Shown: piece by piece, positions 46,730-61,755 of the stretch
How the letters are laid out: every line of letters begins with the position of its first letter
Position numbering within the stretch: the first letter of the stretch is position 1
Assembly (NCBI RefSeq): GCF_040807025.1
Contig: NC_090981.1
Location: forward strand, 36,187,817-36,251,816
DNA length: 64,000 nt
Source of the DNA: Struthio camelus
Lineage: Eukaryota; Chordata; Aves; Struthioniformes; Struthionidae
Reading direction: 5' to 3'
The notes under the pieces: generated by a model
Database searches by the model: none
Seen by the model: the letters and a program-made list of their open reading frames with translations, nothing else
What the model was told of the DNA's origin: nothing
Translations under genes and position numbers: made by a program

Positions 46730-47700
46730 TTGGTGAGCAGCTGGATTACACGTTCCCACCTTCAGCACTGTTAGCTCGTTACAAACTGCTGGGACTTCTT
46801 CCCTGGCAATCACATTGCTTCAGGTAGGAAACCTGGCTGCTCAGCATGGGGAGGATCAGGGCAGGGAGAGGGAACCAGCAACTCCTGTGCACCTGTGCAG
46901 CTGCAATCCCACTGTCTGTACCCCTGAGTACAAACACGCAGGAGAGCTGATGGCGCCTGCAGGGAGAGATGGCTCAGGGGCTGGGGCTGTCAGCAGCTGG
47001 AGATGGCAGTGGAGCCATGTCTCAGAGCAGGTTTCCCACCCAGCCCAGCTGCTCCAGTCGCCGTCTGTCCACAGCAAGCGGAGTGCCTCTCTGACTGCCA
47101 CGCTCACACTGACACCTCTTTGCTGGGTATCACATGCCTGCAGCTCCCAAGGCTATAGCAGAGGCTGCTTAAATAATGGAAATGTTTCCCTTTCCCCAAA
47201 CTATTCTGGTGTTCAGACTCTTAGGGCTTGCCGCCCCTGCTGCGTTAGCTCACCCTGTGCCGGTAGCATGCCCCTCGCTGAACTGCTCTTCTTACCCTAC
47301 TCAGCCAAGCTAAAGCCAGCTGAAGCATGTTCAGCCCACACCTGCACCAAATATTAGATCAGCTGGTTGCAGCCAGATCCTGAAATGTCTGTGACAATTT
47401 GCCTCTGCTGCTACCCTTGTTATTTATTGCCCCGCTGGCTGTGCTCCTGCCTCTGCTCTTCTCAGAGGTGTTCAGGTATGCTTGTATGGGCAAGTAAGTC
47501 TTAACCCCTTCCCTGTATCTGCCCTTCACGCTGCATGTGGACCCAGAAGCTCCCTTCTCCCCTCCACGTCATGGCAGGAGGGCAGGCTGGGCAAGCTCCT
47601 GCCTCTAAGAGCCCTGGCTTTGCTCCTGATCCAGATGATATGGAAGGGGGAGCATGTTCCTAGCTGGAATCAGAGGTTCTGACTTGGAGATGTGTCCCAC
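46730..47700. other. GC-richer patch with a long but unconvincing frame
   Basis: The longest open frame of the window (180 codons, 46815-47357, +) starts at TTG, has an in-frame Met only later, and is rich in Ser, Cys and Ala. It has no recognisable domain and no splice pattern. A minus-strand frame overlaps it. I regard it as non-coding GC-rich sequence or an unclassified old repeat. Confidence 0.4.
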
Positions 47701-48837
47701 ATCACTGATCAGTTAGAGCCCATGTACTGCGTGCACATTGGAGGCCTTTGCTTGAGAGACTTTGAAACAACACATGGGTCTAGGACTAAAAAAGACAAAG
47801 TAAATTCCTCCTGATTTAAAGACTGCAGAAGTCACAGCTCCACCAGAGTTGAAACTCTCTGGAATTATTGAGGATATATGGGAAAAGCAGTAACAGCTCT
47901 TCTCTGCGGGTGCTACCAAAAAGGAATGCAATAAAAAAGTTGCATTATTCTGACGTTACTTTGTTTGGAAGAACTTCATCTGGTAAAAAGTTTTCATGAA
48001 GTAAAACAGCAGTTACTCACAATGGAACTGTCGCAAAAACTGAGGACCTCCTACATATAAATAAAACATGTACATGACATGGCTTTAAACAAAGAAGCCA
48101 AAAAGAAGGTAACAACATAGCGAAATTTGTGGATGGTCTAACATTGAGGAACCAGTTTTCCATTCATTTTGCTGCAGCGTTCTCCTTTACACCTACAGGA
48201 ATTCCTTATGAACTTCTATTGATTTCAGTTGTTTATGAATGAAACATAAAGTGCACTGCAGAAGTTTCATTTTGAAAAAATTTAATATTAAAAAGGGACA
48301 TTCTCTGATAGAGAGTGAGATGAATGTTTTACAGTTCATGACCATGTTGAAGAAGAGGTTAAAGATGTTCAGGGGAATACAGAAGATTTTAGCAGTACAG
48401 GAAGCAGAGCTGAAAAATCATCGAATGAATCATGACCACAGCTTCCTTTCACAGATGTTAGTATCAAAAAGGCAGCACTTCTCACTACCTACTACGGGAC
48501 CATTTTTGAACCAATAGATGCTAAATATTCTTCAACGCTTGATGTATCAGCAGAGTTGTAGCTTGTGTTTTTGGGAGAAAAGAGCTCACATTCCTTAAAT
48601 CTGTTTTGTAGAATGGGCTGCATCTAATGTCTTGCTGCTGAGATGTGTCTTAGGAGAGCGTATCGTATTTCTGTGGATAGAAAGCGGGGACGGTGGCTCT
48701 GGGCTGCTCAGGGGCCGTTCTCTCTCTCCCGCCTGCCCCATACATGCATATGGGTGCCAGACTAGTATATTTGAATGGTTTCAGTTGGCTCCTAATTATG
48801 TGGGGTCAGGAAGGGGGTTGTATTTTGAATAATGGAA
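47701..48837. other. Gene-poor intergenic DNA
   Basis: Nothing recognised apart from short, non-coding-like open frames. Confidence 0.5.
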
Positions 48838-49273
48838 ACGGCCCACCAAGATGGCCAGTGTTGGAGAACTTGATATGTGGAGAAAGGTTGAAGGAATTGG
48901 GTTTGTTGGGCCTGAGGAAGGGATGGCTCAGGGGGATCTAATTGCAGTCTTCCAATACCAGAAAGGTAGTTATAGAGAAGTTATCCTCTCTTCACAAGGA
49001 TGAATGGTGACATAAGAAGTGGCAATGGGCATAAGTTGCTCAAGGGGAAATTTTGTCTCGATATTAAAAAGTTATTTGCTATGAGAATACTTAAACATTG
49101 GATTAGGTTGCCCAGGGAAGAGGTGGAATCTCCCTTTTGCTGGAAATGTTCAAGACTGTTTGACAGGGCCCAGGACAATCTAATCCAAGGCACTGCTTTC
49201 AACAGAAGGTTGGAACAGATAAACTCCAGCAATCCCTTCTAACTTGGACTTTTCTATGATTCTGGGATTCTAT
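48838..49273 (+). repeat. CR1 LINE fragment (3' end), sense
   Basis: The order of blocks is that of the CR1 3' region. It runs GGCCCACCAAGATGGCCAGTG, then GAGAAAGGTTGAAGGAATTG, then GGTTGCCCAGGGAAGAGGTG, then GGAAATGTTCAAGACTGTTT. It closes with AATCCCTTCTAAC and TTCTATGATTCTGGGATTCT. It is 5'-truncated, as usual for CR1, and diverged with no usable reading frame. Confidence 0.9.
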
Positions 49274-52200
49274 ATTTCCATTATTCTCCCCCTGTAAATA
49301 CACTCATAGTTTATACACTGACTTTATGCCTAAATATAGCTACGATTTTTCCAATATACTGGCACTGCATGCGTACTGCTGTATACTTTCCTTAAAACAA
49401 CTATTGAATTCAGCATTTCTTCTAGAAGGAATTAGTAGTGCCTGAATCTTTCTTGAGGAAGGGGTAAAGCTACATAGCTAGGAGGCTCTGCAGGTTCTTT
49501 TATAATACCAGGCTGATTGCCTCTGTTTCGCAATGAGCTGTTCTCTCTGCTCATCCACATTGCAACCGTGTCATCTGCATCCTAATCTCTGTTCTGGCGT
49601 GAATTAAATGGTTCTCCTATATCCAGCATGGATACGACATGGTTCCCTCAGCCTGCTCTAACTCTCCTAGGATGTCTCAGCACCCTTTCTGCTCATCCCT
49701 CCCCTCAAGTGAAAAGTAGAATGTGTGGTAGAAAGTTGCAGTACAAGAGGAAAGCTCTTGCCCCATTGCATGCCAATATGCAGTGTGGATGCAAGCTCTT
49801 GCCTTAAGGAGAACAATATAATAGGTTCAAGCTGGCCTGTATCACTTTACCCTTGAGGGGTTCTCGAAGGCAGCACAGATTGTTTCTGTGTATGGAAACA
49901 GAGAAAATACTTGGATCAGCAGCACACTCTTCATAATTGTAAGAGCAGATAAAATAAAACATAGGTTTTGTACAACATTAGTGCAGTAGATGCTAGGGTG
50001 ACATATTGTCATATTAGGCAGAGAAACTACTAGTGAGGCTTTAAGTATAAGAAAGTTTTGAAGCAATGGGAGCGCATAGTACTTTGTTTCATGTCAGATA
50101 ACACCACTGCAATGGGAAAATATGTCAAGACAGAGTATCATACCTTTGCGTAGCCTCATGTGTTTCTGACATGGAATCCATTACATCAACCTGTAAAAAG
50201 GAACACTTATTTAAAGCCTTCTGAAGTGCCCAGTTTGTCCTAATATATGCATATTCCAGGTATTTAGGTTATAGCACACCAGCACCATCAGCCGTGACTA
50301 ATACATTCTTTACACTGAGAAAAGCTTTGCTAAGTACAGGCCTGGATAGCAAAGTGTTCCTGGAGTGAAGACATTTGAAAGACATTTTAATTCGGTGGCA
50401 CCATGCAGAGGGCATTAATCTTTCTTGTGATTTCCTCTATTGTAACAAAGAAAAAGATTTTTAATGTGCAAACCTCGTTAAATCAATCATCCTTGGGAAT
50501 TTAGATGCACAGTGTGATAAAGGCAACAACTTTCAATACCTAGAGGCAATTTTTTCCATATGTTTTGGATGCTGGGATTTAGGAAAAATAAGCATTAAAT
50601 GGATTTTTGATCCTATTCAAAACATAATGTTTTAATTTAAAGGTACCCTTCTTTAAGATAAATAATATAAAAAAGTACACAATTAGCACGATGAAATATC
50701 AACGTGTGTAGTGCAAACTTGCTTTTGGTGCACCATCAGGATGTTTTTGGAGAGACTGGTCTAAATCATTGATTTTCTAGTGGTGCGGCAATATGATACA
50801 AAATCATGCCAAACATTGAAGGGAAAGACGCTATTTTTATAAATATCCTTGAATTTATTGAAAATTTTAGCAAGTCTTTAAACTATTGTGTTTCTTCTGT
50901 TCCTGTGATTTAGCAAGACATCGTCATTCAATAACAAATTTATGCACTCTAAACTGTTTGCAAACCTGGGATTGAGTTCCTTATTTGGAGAAAGGAGAAG
51001 TGTAATACTATTTGAAAAAGTCAATGATTATGTCATTTTGCATCACAAAGAGATGGCTGACTATGACTAATCCTCAGGCATTTGTCAAGCCTAGGCTTCC
51101 CATGGGAGAAGATTTTTACTAAGCACCATAGCCTTTAGAGCAAACTAGGACATTTGATGTATTTCCACATGGATAACAGCATTACATGACATCTAAGTAA
51201 ACCTACATTATCTATTAATTGACAGCTTAGATCTGCCTGGCTCAAGGGAACCAGACAACTGTGTGAAGACTGAGGTAAGGTTAGAGGACAAAATGTCAGC
51301 TGTCACTGGGTTACATCTCATGAGACAACTAATGGTCCAGCATTGTAACCTGGATTTAGGCTTATATCATGATCCTTTCCCATTGTCCTTTTGAAAAAAA
51401 TTATTTTTGCAAATAGCAAAGACCATGCACATTCAAGCAAGATGATCATTTTATATTGTGTGGCTAATATGATATAATTTCAGAAGATTTTAAGAGATGC
51501 TTAGTGTATTTGCATAATCAGGTCCCTTTAGACTATTTTGCGGCTCCAAACAATTATACACTCCACTATATAACAGAGAAGAGGCTCAGGAAGCTTTGTG
51601 TCTCTCTGCTATCTGTTTCCTCTCCCTGAAACAAAGCACCTCAGCTATGATCCAAAAAAAAAAAAGACTAATAAATTGTTTACACTCAATTTAAAATGCC
51701 TTAACTAGGCTTGATCAATTACTGAGCAGAGATTTTTTGAGAAAACTTGGCTATTTTAGGCGTTGCCTCTGTATTAAGCTAAAAGATAAACCTTCCACAA
51801 CCCTTATCTTCATCACCTTGTGCATTTGCTTATCAAGAACTGTCTTAAGGGAGTAGGTGGTGTTATAGCATGAAATGCAGTCTGTTCACAAGGCTCTTTC
51901 TTTTGTGCAATTTTGTAGATGACAAACAAAAAGTATGAGATGAGAAGGCAGAGAAAAAGTACCCATGGCATTATTATTATTAAAAGAAATTCCTCCCTGA
52001 AAAAAAAAATTGTTCCTCCCTAACCTTTCTACTCCTCACCCCCTCTGTGGGTCTGGTGCTAGCTTCTCTCTGGTCTGTAGACCAGAGACTGTAAGTGAGA
52101 CTGCAGCTCTCCACCACAGGTGAAACTCATCCCCTCCTGCTCTCACATGAGCTTAAGCTCCCAGAACTCGGGATGGGGGAGAGCAGAGATTCTCTGATTT

Positions 52201-55200
52201 GTTTTGTTAGCCTTGGGTTCTCGGACACCCTCGTTCCCAGATCAGGTCTTCAGTACTCTTGCTTCTCCTTCACCGTGATCCTTCCTTGCCCAAGATGATG
52301 ATTGCCATGTCCTGCTGCAGACCTGCATGGCCTCAAGGCAGGGTCTGCAGCCCTGCTGTGCTCTCCAGCACCAGCTGCCACATGGCCCCTGCAGACCTAC
52401 GGTGGAGGCTCGTGGCATGGGAGGCTGTGATGGGATGCAGGAACTGCTGCTGAAAGCCACTGCTCTGAAGTTACCTTATAACCACCTTATCGAGAGATAT
52501 CTGTGTGAAATACCCTGTGCTGTGACTAACCCCTCAATGAAAGTGGTAAATCATTTTGCATGCACAGGGATGAGGGACAGGAGTATGCACATGAGTAGTA
52601 TCCATGAAATATCCATGAAGTCCATGTTGATAGGTCAAACCCAAACTTACCTTCTGGCTCAGCACACGTGGGCTCATGCTTTTGAGTCTTTATAAAACCA
52701 ATACCTAGGCTAAGCCTAAGAAGAATGTAATATGGTCTCCCACTATCTTTAACAATCAGATTTATTATTACTTATCTACTGAAAAGCAGTAGGTATGACT
52801 AATTGTATGAAACTGAAGATTCCGTTACTTCTTTTATTTTATTTTACAGAACTTTTTTTAAAGAAATTAATAACAATTTTCCATATTTATGCCAGTACTT
52901 CAACTGGTAGCTGCAATATTACAAATAATAGTAAATATTCCAAGCATTTTCTAATGCGCTGTACTTTGTAGCTCAAGTATTAGGTGTTGGAATGGCTCAG
53001 GTGTGAGCTCTGTAGCAGGTTTGTTACCAGAGGTTTTGTAACCTGACTTCCTTTGCTGTGTACATTGTACAGACTAGGAAATGCACTATTGCAAAACATC
53101 TTGAGGTTTACATTGATTAAACAACATAATAGCAAATCAAATGTGGAGAATTTCAGACACTTCTGCGACACTGTAAAACATAGAGGAGTTTGTTAACAGC
53201 AAAAGACAGATAAAGAACAAACAGAAAATAATTAATACGGCGGTGAGGTCTGAAGAAAACAAAGGTGATGGCCTTGCTGGGGAAGCAAGGGCTGAGAAGC
53301 ATGCTATAAGATAGATGAAAACAACCAATCACATAATAATAGGGCTTTAAAGAAAGCTCTGGGTCAATATTTTTGAACATGTCTAATAAATTATTTATTT
53401 ATCACTTAATAATCCATTTTTGGAAAATGCGTTGGGTGTAAATTAAGTTTTCTGAATGCATTTTGTAACCATTAAGACTCAGACCTTAATTTATTCTAAT
53501 ATTAAAAATACATAAGTCTAAAATGTGAGAAAGAAAGGATGCCGCTGTTTGAAACTGTCTGGCTGCATGTTCCTGGTGATGGATGCAGACAGTCTGCAAT
53601 AGCAAACAATTACTGTGCAGTTATCGGGTGAATATATTTTGCCCAGTTTTAGTAACTGTTGGTAAAAAACAGCAATGCAAAGAACAGGTCATTTGGGAGC
53701 TGTTACAGGACTCAGGCAGAACTTTTGACTCTGAGATTCCCACTCCAGCCCCCTGGGGAACCGAGAGGGCGGATTTGGATGAGCAAAGCCATAGTCCAGG
53801 GAAAGCCACGACCATGGCTGGACATGGCCAGACCGGCACAGGTTCTGCGTGGACGCCTGATGAAGCTGAACATATTTAGTCCTGGTTAGTGAACGGGAAG
53901 CCTTTGGGTAAACTGGCCTGGCCTGCATTGTTTGCTCTTTTAAATCCCCTCTCTCTCAGTGCTTCTTTCCTGCTGTTGAAGACAAACACTCAATTTAAGG
54001 AGACTGGAAGCTCGTCACATTCCCAAAGAGCTGCAGGTACTGAGCCCTGCTGGCTTCCTCGTAGGGGTTGGGGATACAGGGAGTAACGTGAGTACCCCAG
54101 CCTCCACAGGCATACCTCTCCTGGTAGAGCAAACCCTGATTATTCCTCTGTGGGAAAAGAAAAAAAAAAGGCACAGAGTTCTGCAAATCATATTTCCCCC
54201 CCCCTCCCCCATGTAGCCACAAATATCTTGAACTGTTTTTCCAAGCTAAAGAATGGGTGCAGGACAAACATACACACATGGACACCCATGTAGAGCCTAA
54301 CTTTTATATTAGTTCACTGTTAGATTAAAGATCGTTAGTAGAACTTTATCCTATCAAATACTGTGATATGAAAATTGAAAGAGTAACAAGAGGCAGACTG
54401 CAAATTCACTCTTCAGGTTTAGTAATTTGAAAATCCTTTCATTAAATCTTCCATTTTTCCAGAATTTACAGGCAATTCTGAATCTGAATTTCAGGACACA
54501 TTAGCTCGGGGAAGCTATTACTTTAATAACTGTGCACTGACATGTATGTTTTTTTACCAAGTTGAGCTATAATGTCTTGCAGACATGTAGGCAAAACAGC
54601 GGATTTTTTAGGATCTGAGAAAGTACAAGTTGTAAACATAGTGCAGTAAAAATGCCTTCTTCTCTGTTTCACATTGGCTATTTGTCAATTTGTTTCCTTC
54701 CCACACTCTCACAGCACTTGATGTATCCTTTCCTAAGCCAGAGATCCTAAGATGCATTAGGTTTGAACATTTACTCATCCACTTTCATGCTGCAGCACAA
54801 ATGAAGAGAAATACAGCGTGCTAACAGGAAAACAGATCTGCTAAACACCGTCACACACTATAGCATCCAAGTATTTGCTAGAGTTTCATTGCTGTAGGGA
54901 AAACAATAAATCAACCTTATGACAAGTACTATAGAGGTAACAATTAAAGATGTATTTTCCTGAAGAGAAGTTCCCCCTATTCCAAATTCAGGGCATATGT
55001 TTGTTTCTCTTTAAATTGTAATTTTTAATCACACTAACCTCACAGACAGCCTGTAAAAGCTATACAGCTTACTGCAAATATTCAATATTGACTCTCCTAT
55101 TTGTTCTTTTCCCAAGGGGGAAAAACGATGTGAGGTTTGCCCCTGTCTACTGCTGTGTTATTTTATTGGTTATAGAAACATGAAAGACCATATTAAAAAC

Positions 55201-58200
55201 ACAGAGTTACCAGGCACAATATTTCTTTATAGTCTTCCTAGTCTGTGTTCTCATGGGAGCAAATCTTATCCCTCACGTGGAGGTCCCCAGGAAGACTACA
55301 AGATTTGTGTGACAGTAGAGAAAATGTGCACATACTTTCCTTTATTTTTAGAAGTCTCCCAGCCGATTTGGACCAAGGCATTTTGGTGGACAAGTGCAAA
55401 AGTTCAGTGTTTCAGCTCTTTCATACATCCTTTTCTCTTTTGGCTATCGAGGAATATGTATAGATAGAGGGATTGCCTCCAGCTAACAGTGGTTATCACC
55501 CTAGCCTGAAAAGGCCATCTCTTTACTTACTACTACTCACTCGTGCTCAGCTCAGCTACCAGGCCTATGCGGTAGTGAGGTTTTGCCCTCTGAAGAGTGC
55601 TTGGGGAGGCAGTGAAGTCACCAGGGCTGTCTCCTGTATTACTCATCGAAGTGGCTTACTTTTCAGCAAAAGATTCTTACAAAGACCGTTGCGCCTGACC
55701 ATATGCTGTCGTATAAGAATATCCTTGATGGGACCTTCAGGAGTTAATTCCCTCATCGCTTGAGCACCCCCCACCTTGGATGCCAGAAATGATGTTTCAA
55801 GGGCACCTATCTCAAAGATAGCAGTAGAGTTTGGGATGACCCCTCAGGCAGGCTGTATAATTTGAAGAATTTATTATAGGCTATACATGTATGTACAATT
55901 AAAACTTTTGGTTTGAGGTAGGACATGAATGCCCGGATTTTTCTGCTTGTATTTTTCTAGTTCTAAGACTTGCTTTGAGGAGAAAAAAAACCCTGTAGTT
56001 TGCTAAGCTCTGCCAAGATACCAAGTTCGGCAAGGTTTACACTATGATCATTGATTATTTGAGATATTGCCTCAGTGACTTCAGTGAAGCAGCTTACACC
56101 TGTCAGATATATTGGTTCTGGTTTTCTGCCACCTCTTGATTTAAAATACTCCTTACTAAGGAGCAAGGCCTTGAAAGTGTGGAAATTCTGGAGAACATGC
56201 TGGAAGTGTAAAGGCTGCAGTGCCTACCTTGCCACAACCAGACCCACCTCAGCCTTTAACTGTTTCTGTAAGAAATTGGTACATAGGTTGAGCTATGGCA
56301 GCAGTTTGTGAAGACTGCAAAAAAATTCCTCCCTTTCTCTCTCTTTACAGTCTGGCAGTCTATCAGCCTTCGGGGTAAAGATTGTCTTGGGCAAAATTCA
56401 GGTGTCACCTAGTACAGTTATCCAGGCTCATTTTGCATCGGTAGGTGTACACGTGTAACCGGCGGAATAGTGCGAAGGTATCGTGGCTGCAGTGATGTTT
56501 CCGAAATGGAGTCAGCGAGACACAGCACAGACTCCCTTCTCCTCAGTTTATGAAGTCATTTAGCAGGTTAGACTTGCACTTAAAAGCATATATATTGTGT
56601 GTATGTGTGCGTACTTCTGCTAATCAGCATTGTAAAAGTTCACAATCCAGCAAGCCTGATAATGATTAAAGCAGCATGAAGCACCACAACCTGTTTGGTG
56701 GATTTTGACACCTGGGGCTAATGCTCTGTTCCTCACACATGCAAGCCTCCCGTTTTAAGTCACTCATATTTTTTTTTCAGGTTGGTGGGAATCACGCAAG
56801 GAATGCAGGTCAGGGTGGAACATCAAAAGGCCACTACTTTCCCCAGGGGTGAAAAGAAAAAAATAATCACATTTTTTCCAGAAGCTTTCAAGAAAAACAA
56901 AAGCTGCAGCTTTATTTTACAAAACACACTTAAACAACCTAACACTGAATTATTCATGCCAGTTTTGAAACACAAGCTTTATAACCCTGAATTAATTGCC
57001 CTTGGTGGTGAGTATATCTAGTCTCATTGTAAATACTTTGCCATTTGAAATACAAACATATTCTGCACAAAAAAGATGTTAACACAAACAGTGTCATAAG
57101 CTTAATAGCATTGTCACCTTCTTCTTCCGAACTATTTTGGACCAAGTTTTACTTCTGAAGCCAGTAGACTGACTGGATTTTCACCAGTGTAACTGAAACC
57201 AGAATTTTTCCCACTAACCATATTTTTCGAGGGAGATCACTGGTTCTACCAGTGTTTAGGCACAGGAATATTGCGATCTGTTTTCCTTATCAAGCTCCCT
57301 TTGTGTGGTTTCTTCTACAGGTAATAATCCTTCCTTAAGACAATTTCCCATTCAAGTTCTGTTGTTAGCCAGACAGCCACCAGAAACCTATGACAAGGTG
57401 CCACTTCTTGGAACGTGTTCCTGAAATCAGTGTTGCCTCTGGAAATGATGTGTGCATTGCTTGTGTCTTGAGTGGTATGATGTTAAAAAAAAACAAAACA
57501 AAACACTAATTTGGGCTTTTCTGAAGCAAATCATTAAGCTAAAACCTGCCTTTTGTAGTATCTGAAAATAACTTCCTTGCAATGAAGCTTTTCTTTTGCG
57601 TGCGTTCTTTATCAGGTGCACAACGCATTCTACATTGATGCATAAATAGGCAGAAGCCTCTGAGATTGGCTGCAGAGGTTAGGTGATTATGTTTTAAACC
57701 AAACGCTGCTGTATGCTATTGTTTGCTAATGAACGGAAGTTGCTCTTCATAAGAAACAGAATATTTTCCTAAAAAAAACCCTCTGTATCCTGTTTCTTTT
57801 ACTGTGCTTTTGAGAGACAAATACAAAACAAAATTCTGTCTCTCAACAGAAGTCAGTATAAGTGACATTTTGCTAATGGGCTGAATCCTCAGCTGCATTG
57901 AGCTGCTGCTCAGCACTTTTGATGTGGGTGGTGGGAGGAGAAAGGCGACTCATTCATTTCTAGACTCCTCTGATCCTGGGGCTGAAATGGTTGTCATTTA
58001 AGCTTTAAGGTCCTGCTGGCATCAACAATCACATTAGGCAATCATCCATGGCACTGCACCGTTTGCTCCAGTCTGATCCCCGTGTGGAGGGGAGGGAACA
58101 AAATATCAGGGAGCCGGAGCCAGCGATGTCAGCTGAATGCCACCAAAGGATTTCTCTGCTGGAGAGGACTCTTCATCTGCCCCGTCAGCCTGCCGTTCTG

Positions 58201-61200
58201 AGCAGGACGGGGACCTGTACTTGAAATGTTTGACAGGCATATGTTAAAGCTGTATTTAGTGCTGCTCTGCTGCTTAACACCAGGATTTTACTGGTGAAGG
58301 GAAAATGAGAGGTGGGGAGCTATTGCTGTGCTCCTCCACCAGAGCCGGCCTCTGAGGCTGGGCTCTTCTCTGCATCGGCTCTTGCCTGCAATCGCTTGGA
58401 GTTGTGTCCGTCACTGAACGTTCAGCCTTCTACCTCTGACATCTCTGTAAGGGCAGGCTTGGCTCTTGCTCCAAATTTTAGACATTTCCCATGGCTGAAA
58501 CGTGGAGAGGGAAGGAATTGCATGGCCCTAACCTTAAGCTTGACAGCTGTACACCCAAATGCACCCTATTCTTGCATTACACATTTTCATGGTATTTGCC
58601 CTCTCTCTCTTGAACTGCTTAATTGCGTCAGCAATAATTCAAATCTAAAGTGATTTGGAGGTTCATGAAATTTGGGGCAAAGAATAAAACAAGTAAAGTT
58701 AGTACATGATGAAGCCTCAGCTGACTTTAATGGGAGGCAGGTCCACACAGAGTTTTTTTATTCTTACCCTAGATCTGGACATTCTGCGGAGGGAGCTGAA
58801 GCTGATAGACTAGCATCCTAATCCATCTATGTAATTTGGAAACTATAACTTTAAGCCAATTTCTAGTCGATGTATAGTCTTAATTCGGTGATGTGCTGGC
58901 TGCTTTTCTTCCCTTCGTGGACAGGGTGAAGTATTTTCCATGCACTTAGCTCCCTGGGAGCTCACATCACACAGCGAACAGCGTGCTTATCCAAATGCAA
59001 GGCAGCACAGAGGAATGTGGCACTCCTCACAAGAACGGGAAAGGCATACCATTCTTTTTTTCTTTTTTAGCTGTGACATGCCATATCCTAGGTGGCAGGT
59101 AGCACGACACAGATGAGAAGCCAGAGTGTGAAATGGCTTTCCTTTCACTCAGAGGCGTGACATATGCTGTGAGATGCTGCAAACCTTATTAAGACTCTTA
59201 TTATTGTGGTACCTAATGACTGGTGTATATATAAAATATTATCATGTTTTACACAGGCACCCAAATGTTCAAAAGCAACTAATGGCTTTGGACATGCAAC
59301 TGGCAGCTGATCCCGTCCTTTTAAAAATCAGAATGCCAAAACATTTTTCAGAGGCTGTGTAGCTAAAATCACTAGTCCCCTTGAAAATGTAAGCTATTTT
59401 TTACCAGCGAGGTATTGTGGATACTGTACTTTCAAACTAAGGTTTTTGTTTCTCAAAAAGTACTAGCAATTATCTTACCGTATATTTTTCTGGTAAAGGA
59501 AACCCACACTAGATGTGACAGCCAGGTGGACAAAAAAACATGTAGACGCTGAACCAGACAATGATTTAGTTATAGGTCCAAAAGGAAGCAGAAATATAAG
59601 GTGAAACTTGCACTGTTCTTAAAGGTCAGAACGATATAGCTGCGTGTCAGAGCGGCACACGCAGGGCAGGATCAAGACACTAAGAATAAACGCCGGTGCT
59701 GTGTATTTAAGCTGCTGCGCGTTATAATTGCAAACTTGATCAGAATACTATAAAAGAACACTATGGCCGGGCCGTTCTCAATGCAAAAATGTAAAACCTT
59801 TTTCTCTCCATTTTGTATGTAGAAACAAAGCAACTGCTTAAGATAAGATAATCATAATTAAGGCTTTCTATATCCTACGCACAGAAGTTATCCCACACAC
59901 ATAGGCTATTGGTATGTATGGGGAATGACAGAGGAAGCCATCAAACTCACATATAATCATACTGCATTATTTTATTTCTGCCCTAACTGGCTGCTGTAGC
60001 CATTGTGCATCAAAATCTGTGGCTAAAGTCATAAAAAAAGATACGCTTAACAAAGCATAAACCGTGAAACAGTCTCAGTTTCCTTCTCTAAGCCAGTGGC
60101 AATACAAATCATCCAGAAGGGGGAGATATCAGCCTGCATGCCGCAGGAGCTAGCACACAGCCTGTATTTCTGCTCCTGCTTGAAATTTGTCTGACAGGAA
60201 AATTTCAGCACAAACCATGCAATTTGGTGCTGGAGCACGCTGGACCTCATCTGCTTAAAAAGATGCACAGATATAGTCATCACACTTCATAATTTAATAA
60301 ACTGCTAAAAAATTGCACACGTTTTCATTTTAGCAACTTAGGTCCCGCAACTAAACTCAGGATGCTACAAAGACATCTGAATTTTTCACTAATATGTCAT
60401 GAGCACTGCACCCATTGCAAATTAATGAGTCTCTGAATAGCACTGTGCATTTGTCATTTGAATTTATGCTAATGCAGCGAGGTCTCCTGATGATGTTGAT
60501 AGTCCACAGCAGCTGCTCAAACTATAGAATATACATGCATGTTCCTCTACTTTTTATTCCTTTTTCCTTGGATTTTTTCTGGTCTATCATTTGGGCTGCA
60601 ATCCTGCAGCTGGTTATTGATAGGGCTGCTAATTATCTGTGACTTTACACTACAGGCTTGACCCCCAACACTGAGCAGAAGTAATGGATCAGTGTTGGGA
60701 GAATGATGTACATCATACAGCAGCAACCTCGGTCCAGGAGGTCAGCGGGAGTTCATTGAGAACCAATGGTATTTACAAAGAGTGTTGGCATGGTAACCGA
60801 TAACTTTGTTTCTCTCCCCCCCCCCAATAAATTATACCAAGTATCATTGATTTCAACAAGTCAGTCTGAGGCTATGACTGTACTCACATAAATTATATAG
60901 TATGGTGGATGGCGTTTGTTTTTTCTGCACGCAAAAAGAAGTGAAGGTCTGTCATTTACCCTTCTCACCCAGAAGAGAAGAATATGCAACCGCCAGTGTA
61001 CGGTAACGACCGTGAGATGCTGGCCAAAGGCTAGACTGCAACCTTTGCATCCAGGGTTCAGGCAGTGCCGTTAGGTAATGAAGAACAGCGTCAGACTGAA
61101 TCCACATGGGGTCCTGTCAGAGAAACAAAGGAAAAATTGGGAGGGAAACTGGTAATAAAAGTTTCAAAATATTTATCAGTGAGCTGTTGTATATCTGAAG

Positions 61201-61755
61201 TTGGAATATTCCAGAGCAAACTACAATCTTTACCAACTTTAGCTCTAAACGTGGCAATTATAGTGCCACTAATATACCCAGGAAACAATTATTTGAGCTG
61301 CCTAATCATTTTCAAATGACTCAGAAAAATCAAGCTCAGAGATGAAATAAGGAGCACAGAAACAGAAAGCGCAGCTTGTTAAGAGTCACGCCATTTTTTG
61401 AACTCTTCGATTTGTCACAGGGCCAGAGAGGTTTAGTAGTTTAATTTTGAAACATCTGGGAGCAGCGACACTATACGCTATACTATGGCCTTTTGTTTGC
61501 AGCAGGTTCTTTTCTAGGGAACAAAGCTGTGTCACATGAGGGAACTTGACTGAATTATCTGATAAATGTCAAAGTTAGACAGATGCGTTCTGCTATCTCT
61601 TAAATACTAGCAAGAACGGGTTTTAAAAAATTAACCATCTCAAATATTACAGAGAAGCTCTTGAGCTGAACAATGGCATGTACAAAGGGAAAAGATAGCA
61701 GACTGACTCCATGGTCTTAAAACAGCTCAGAGCAGAACTCTCAAGGGAGCTACTT

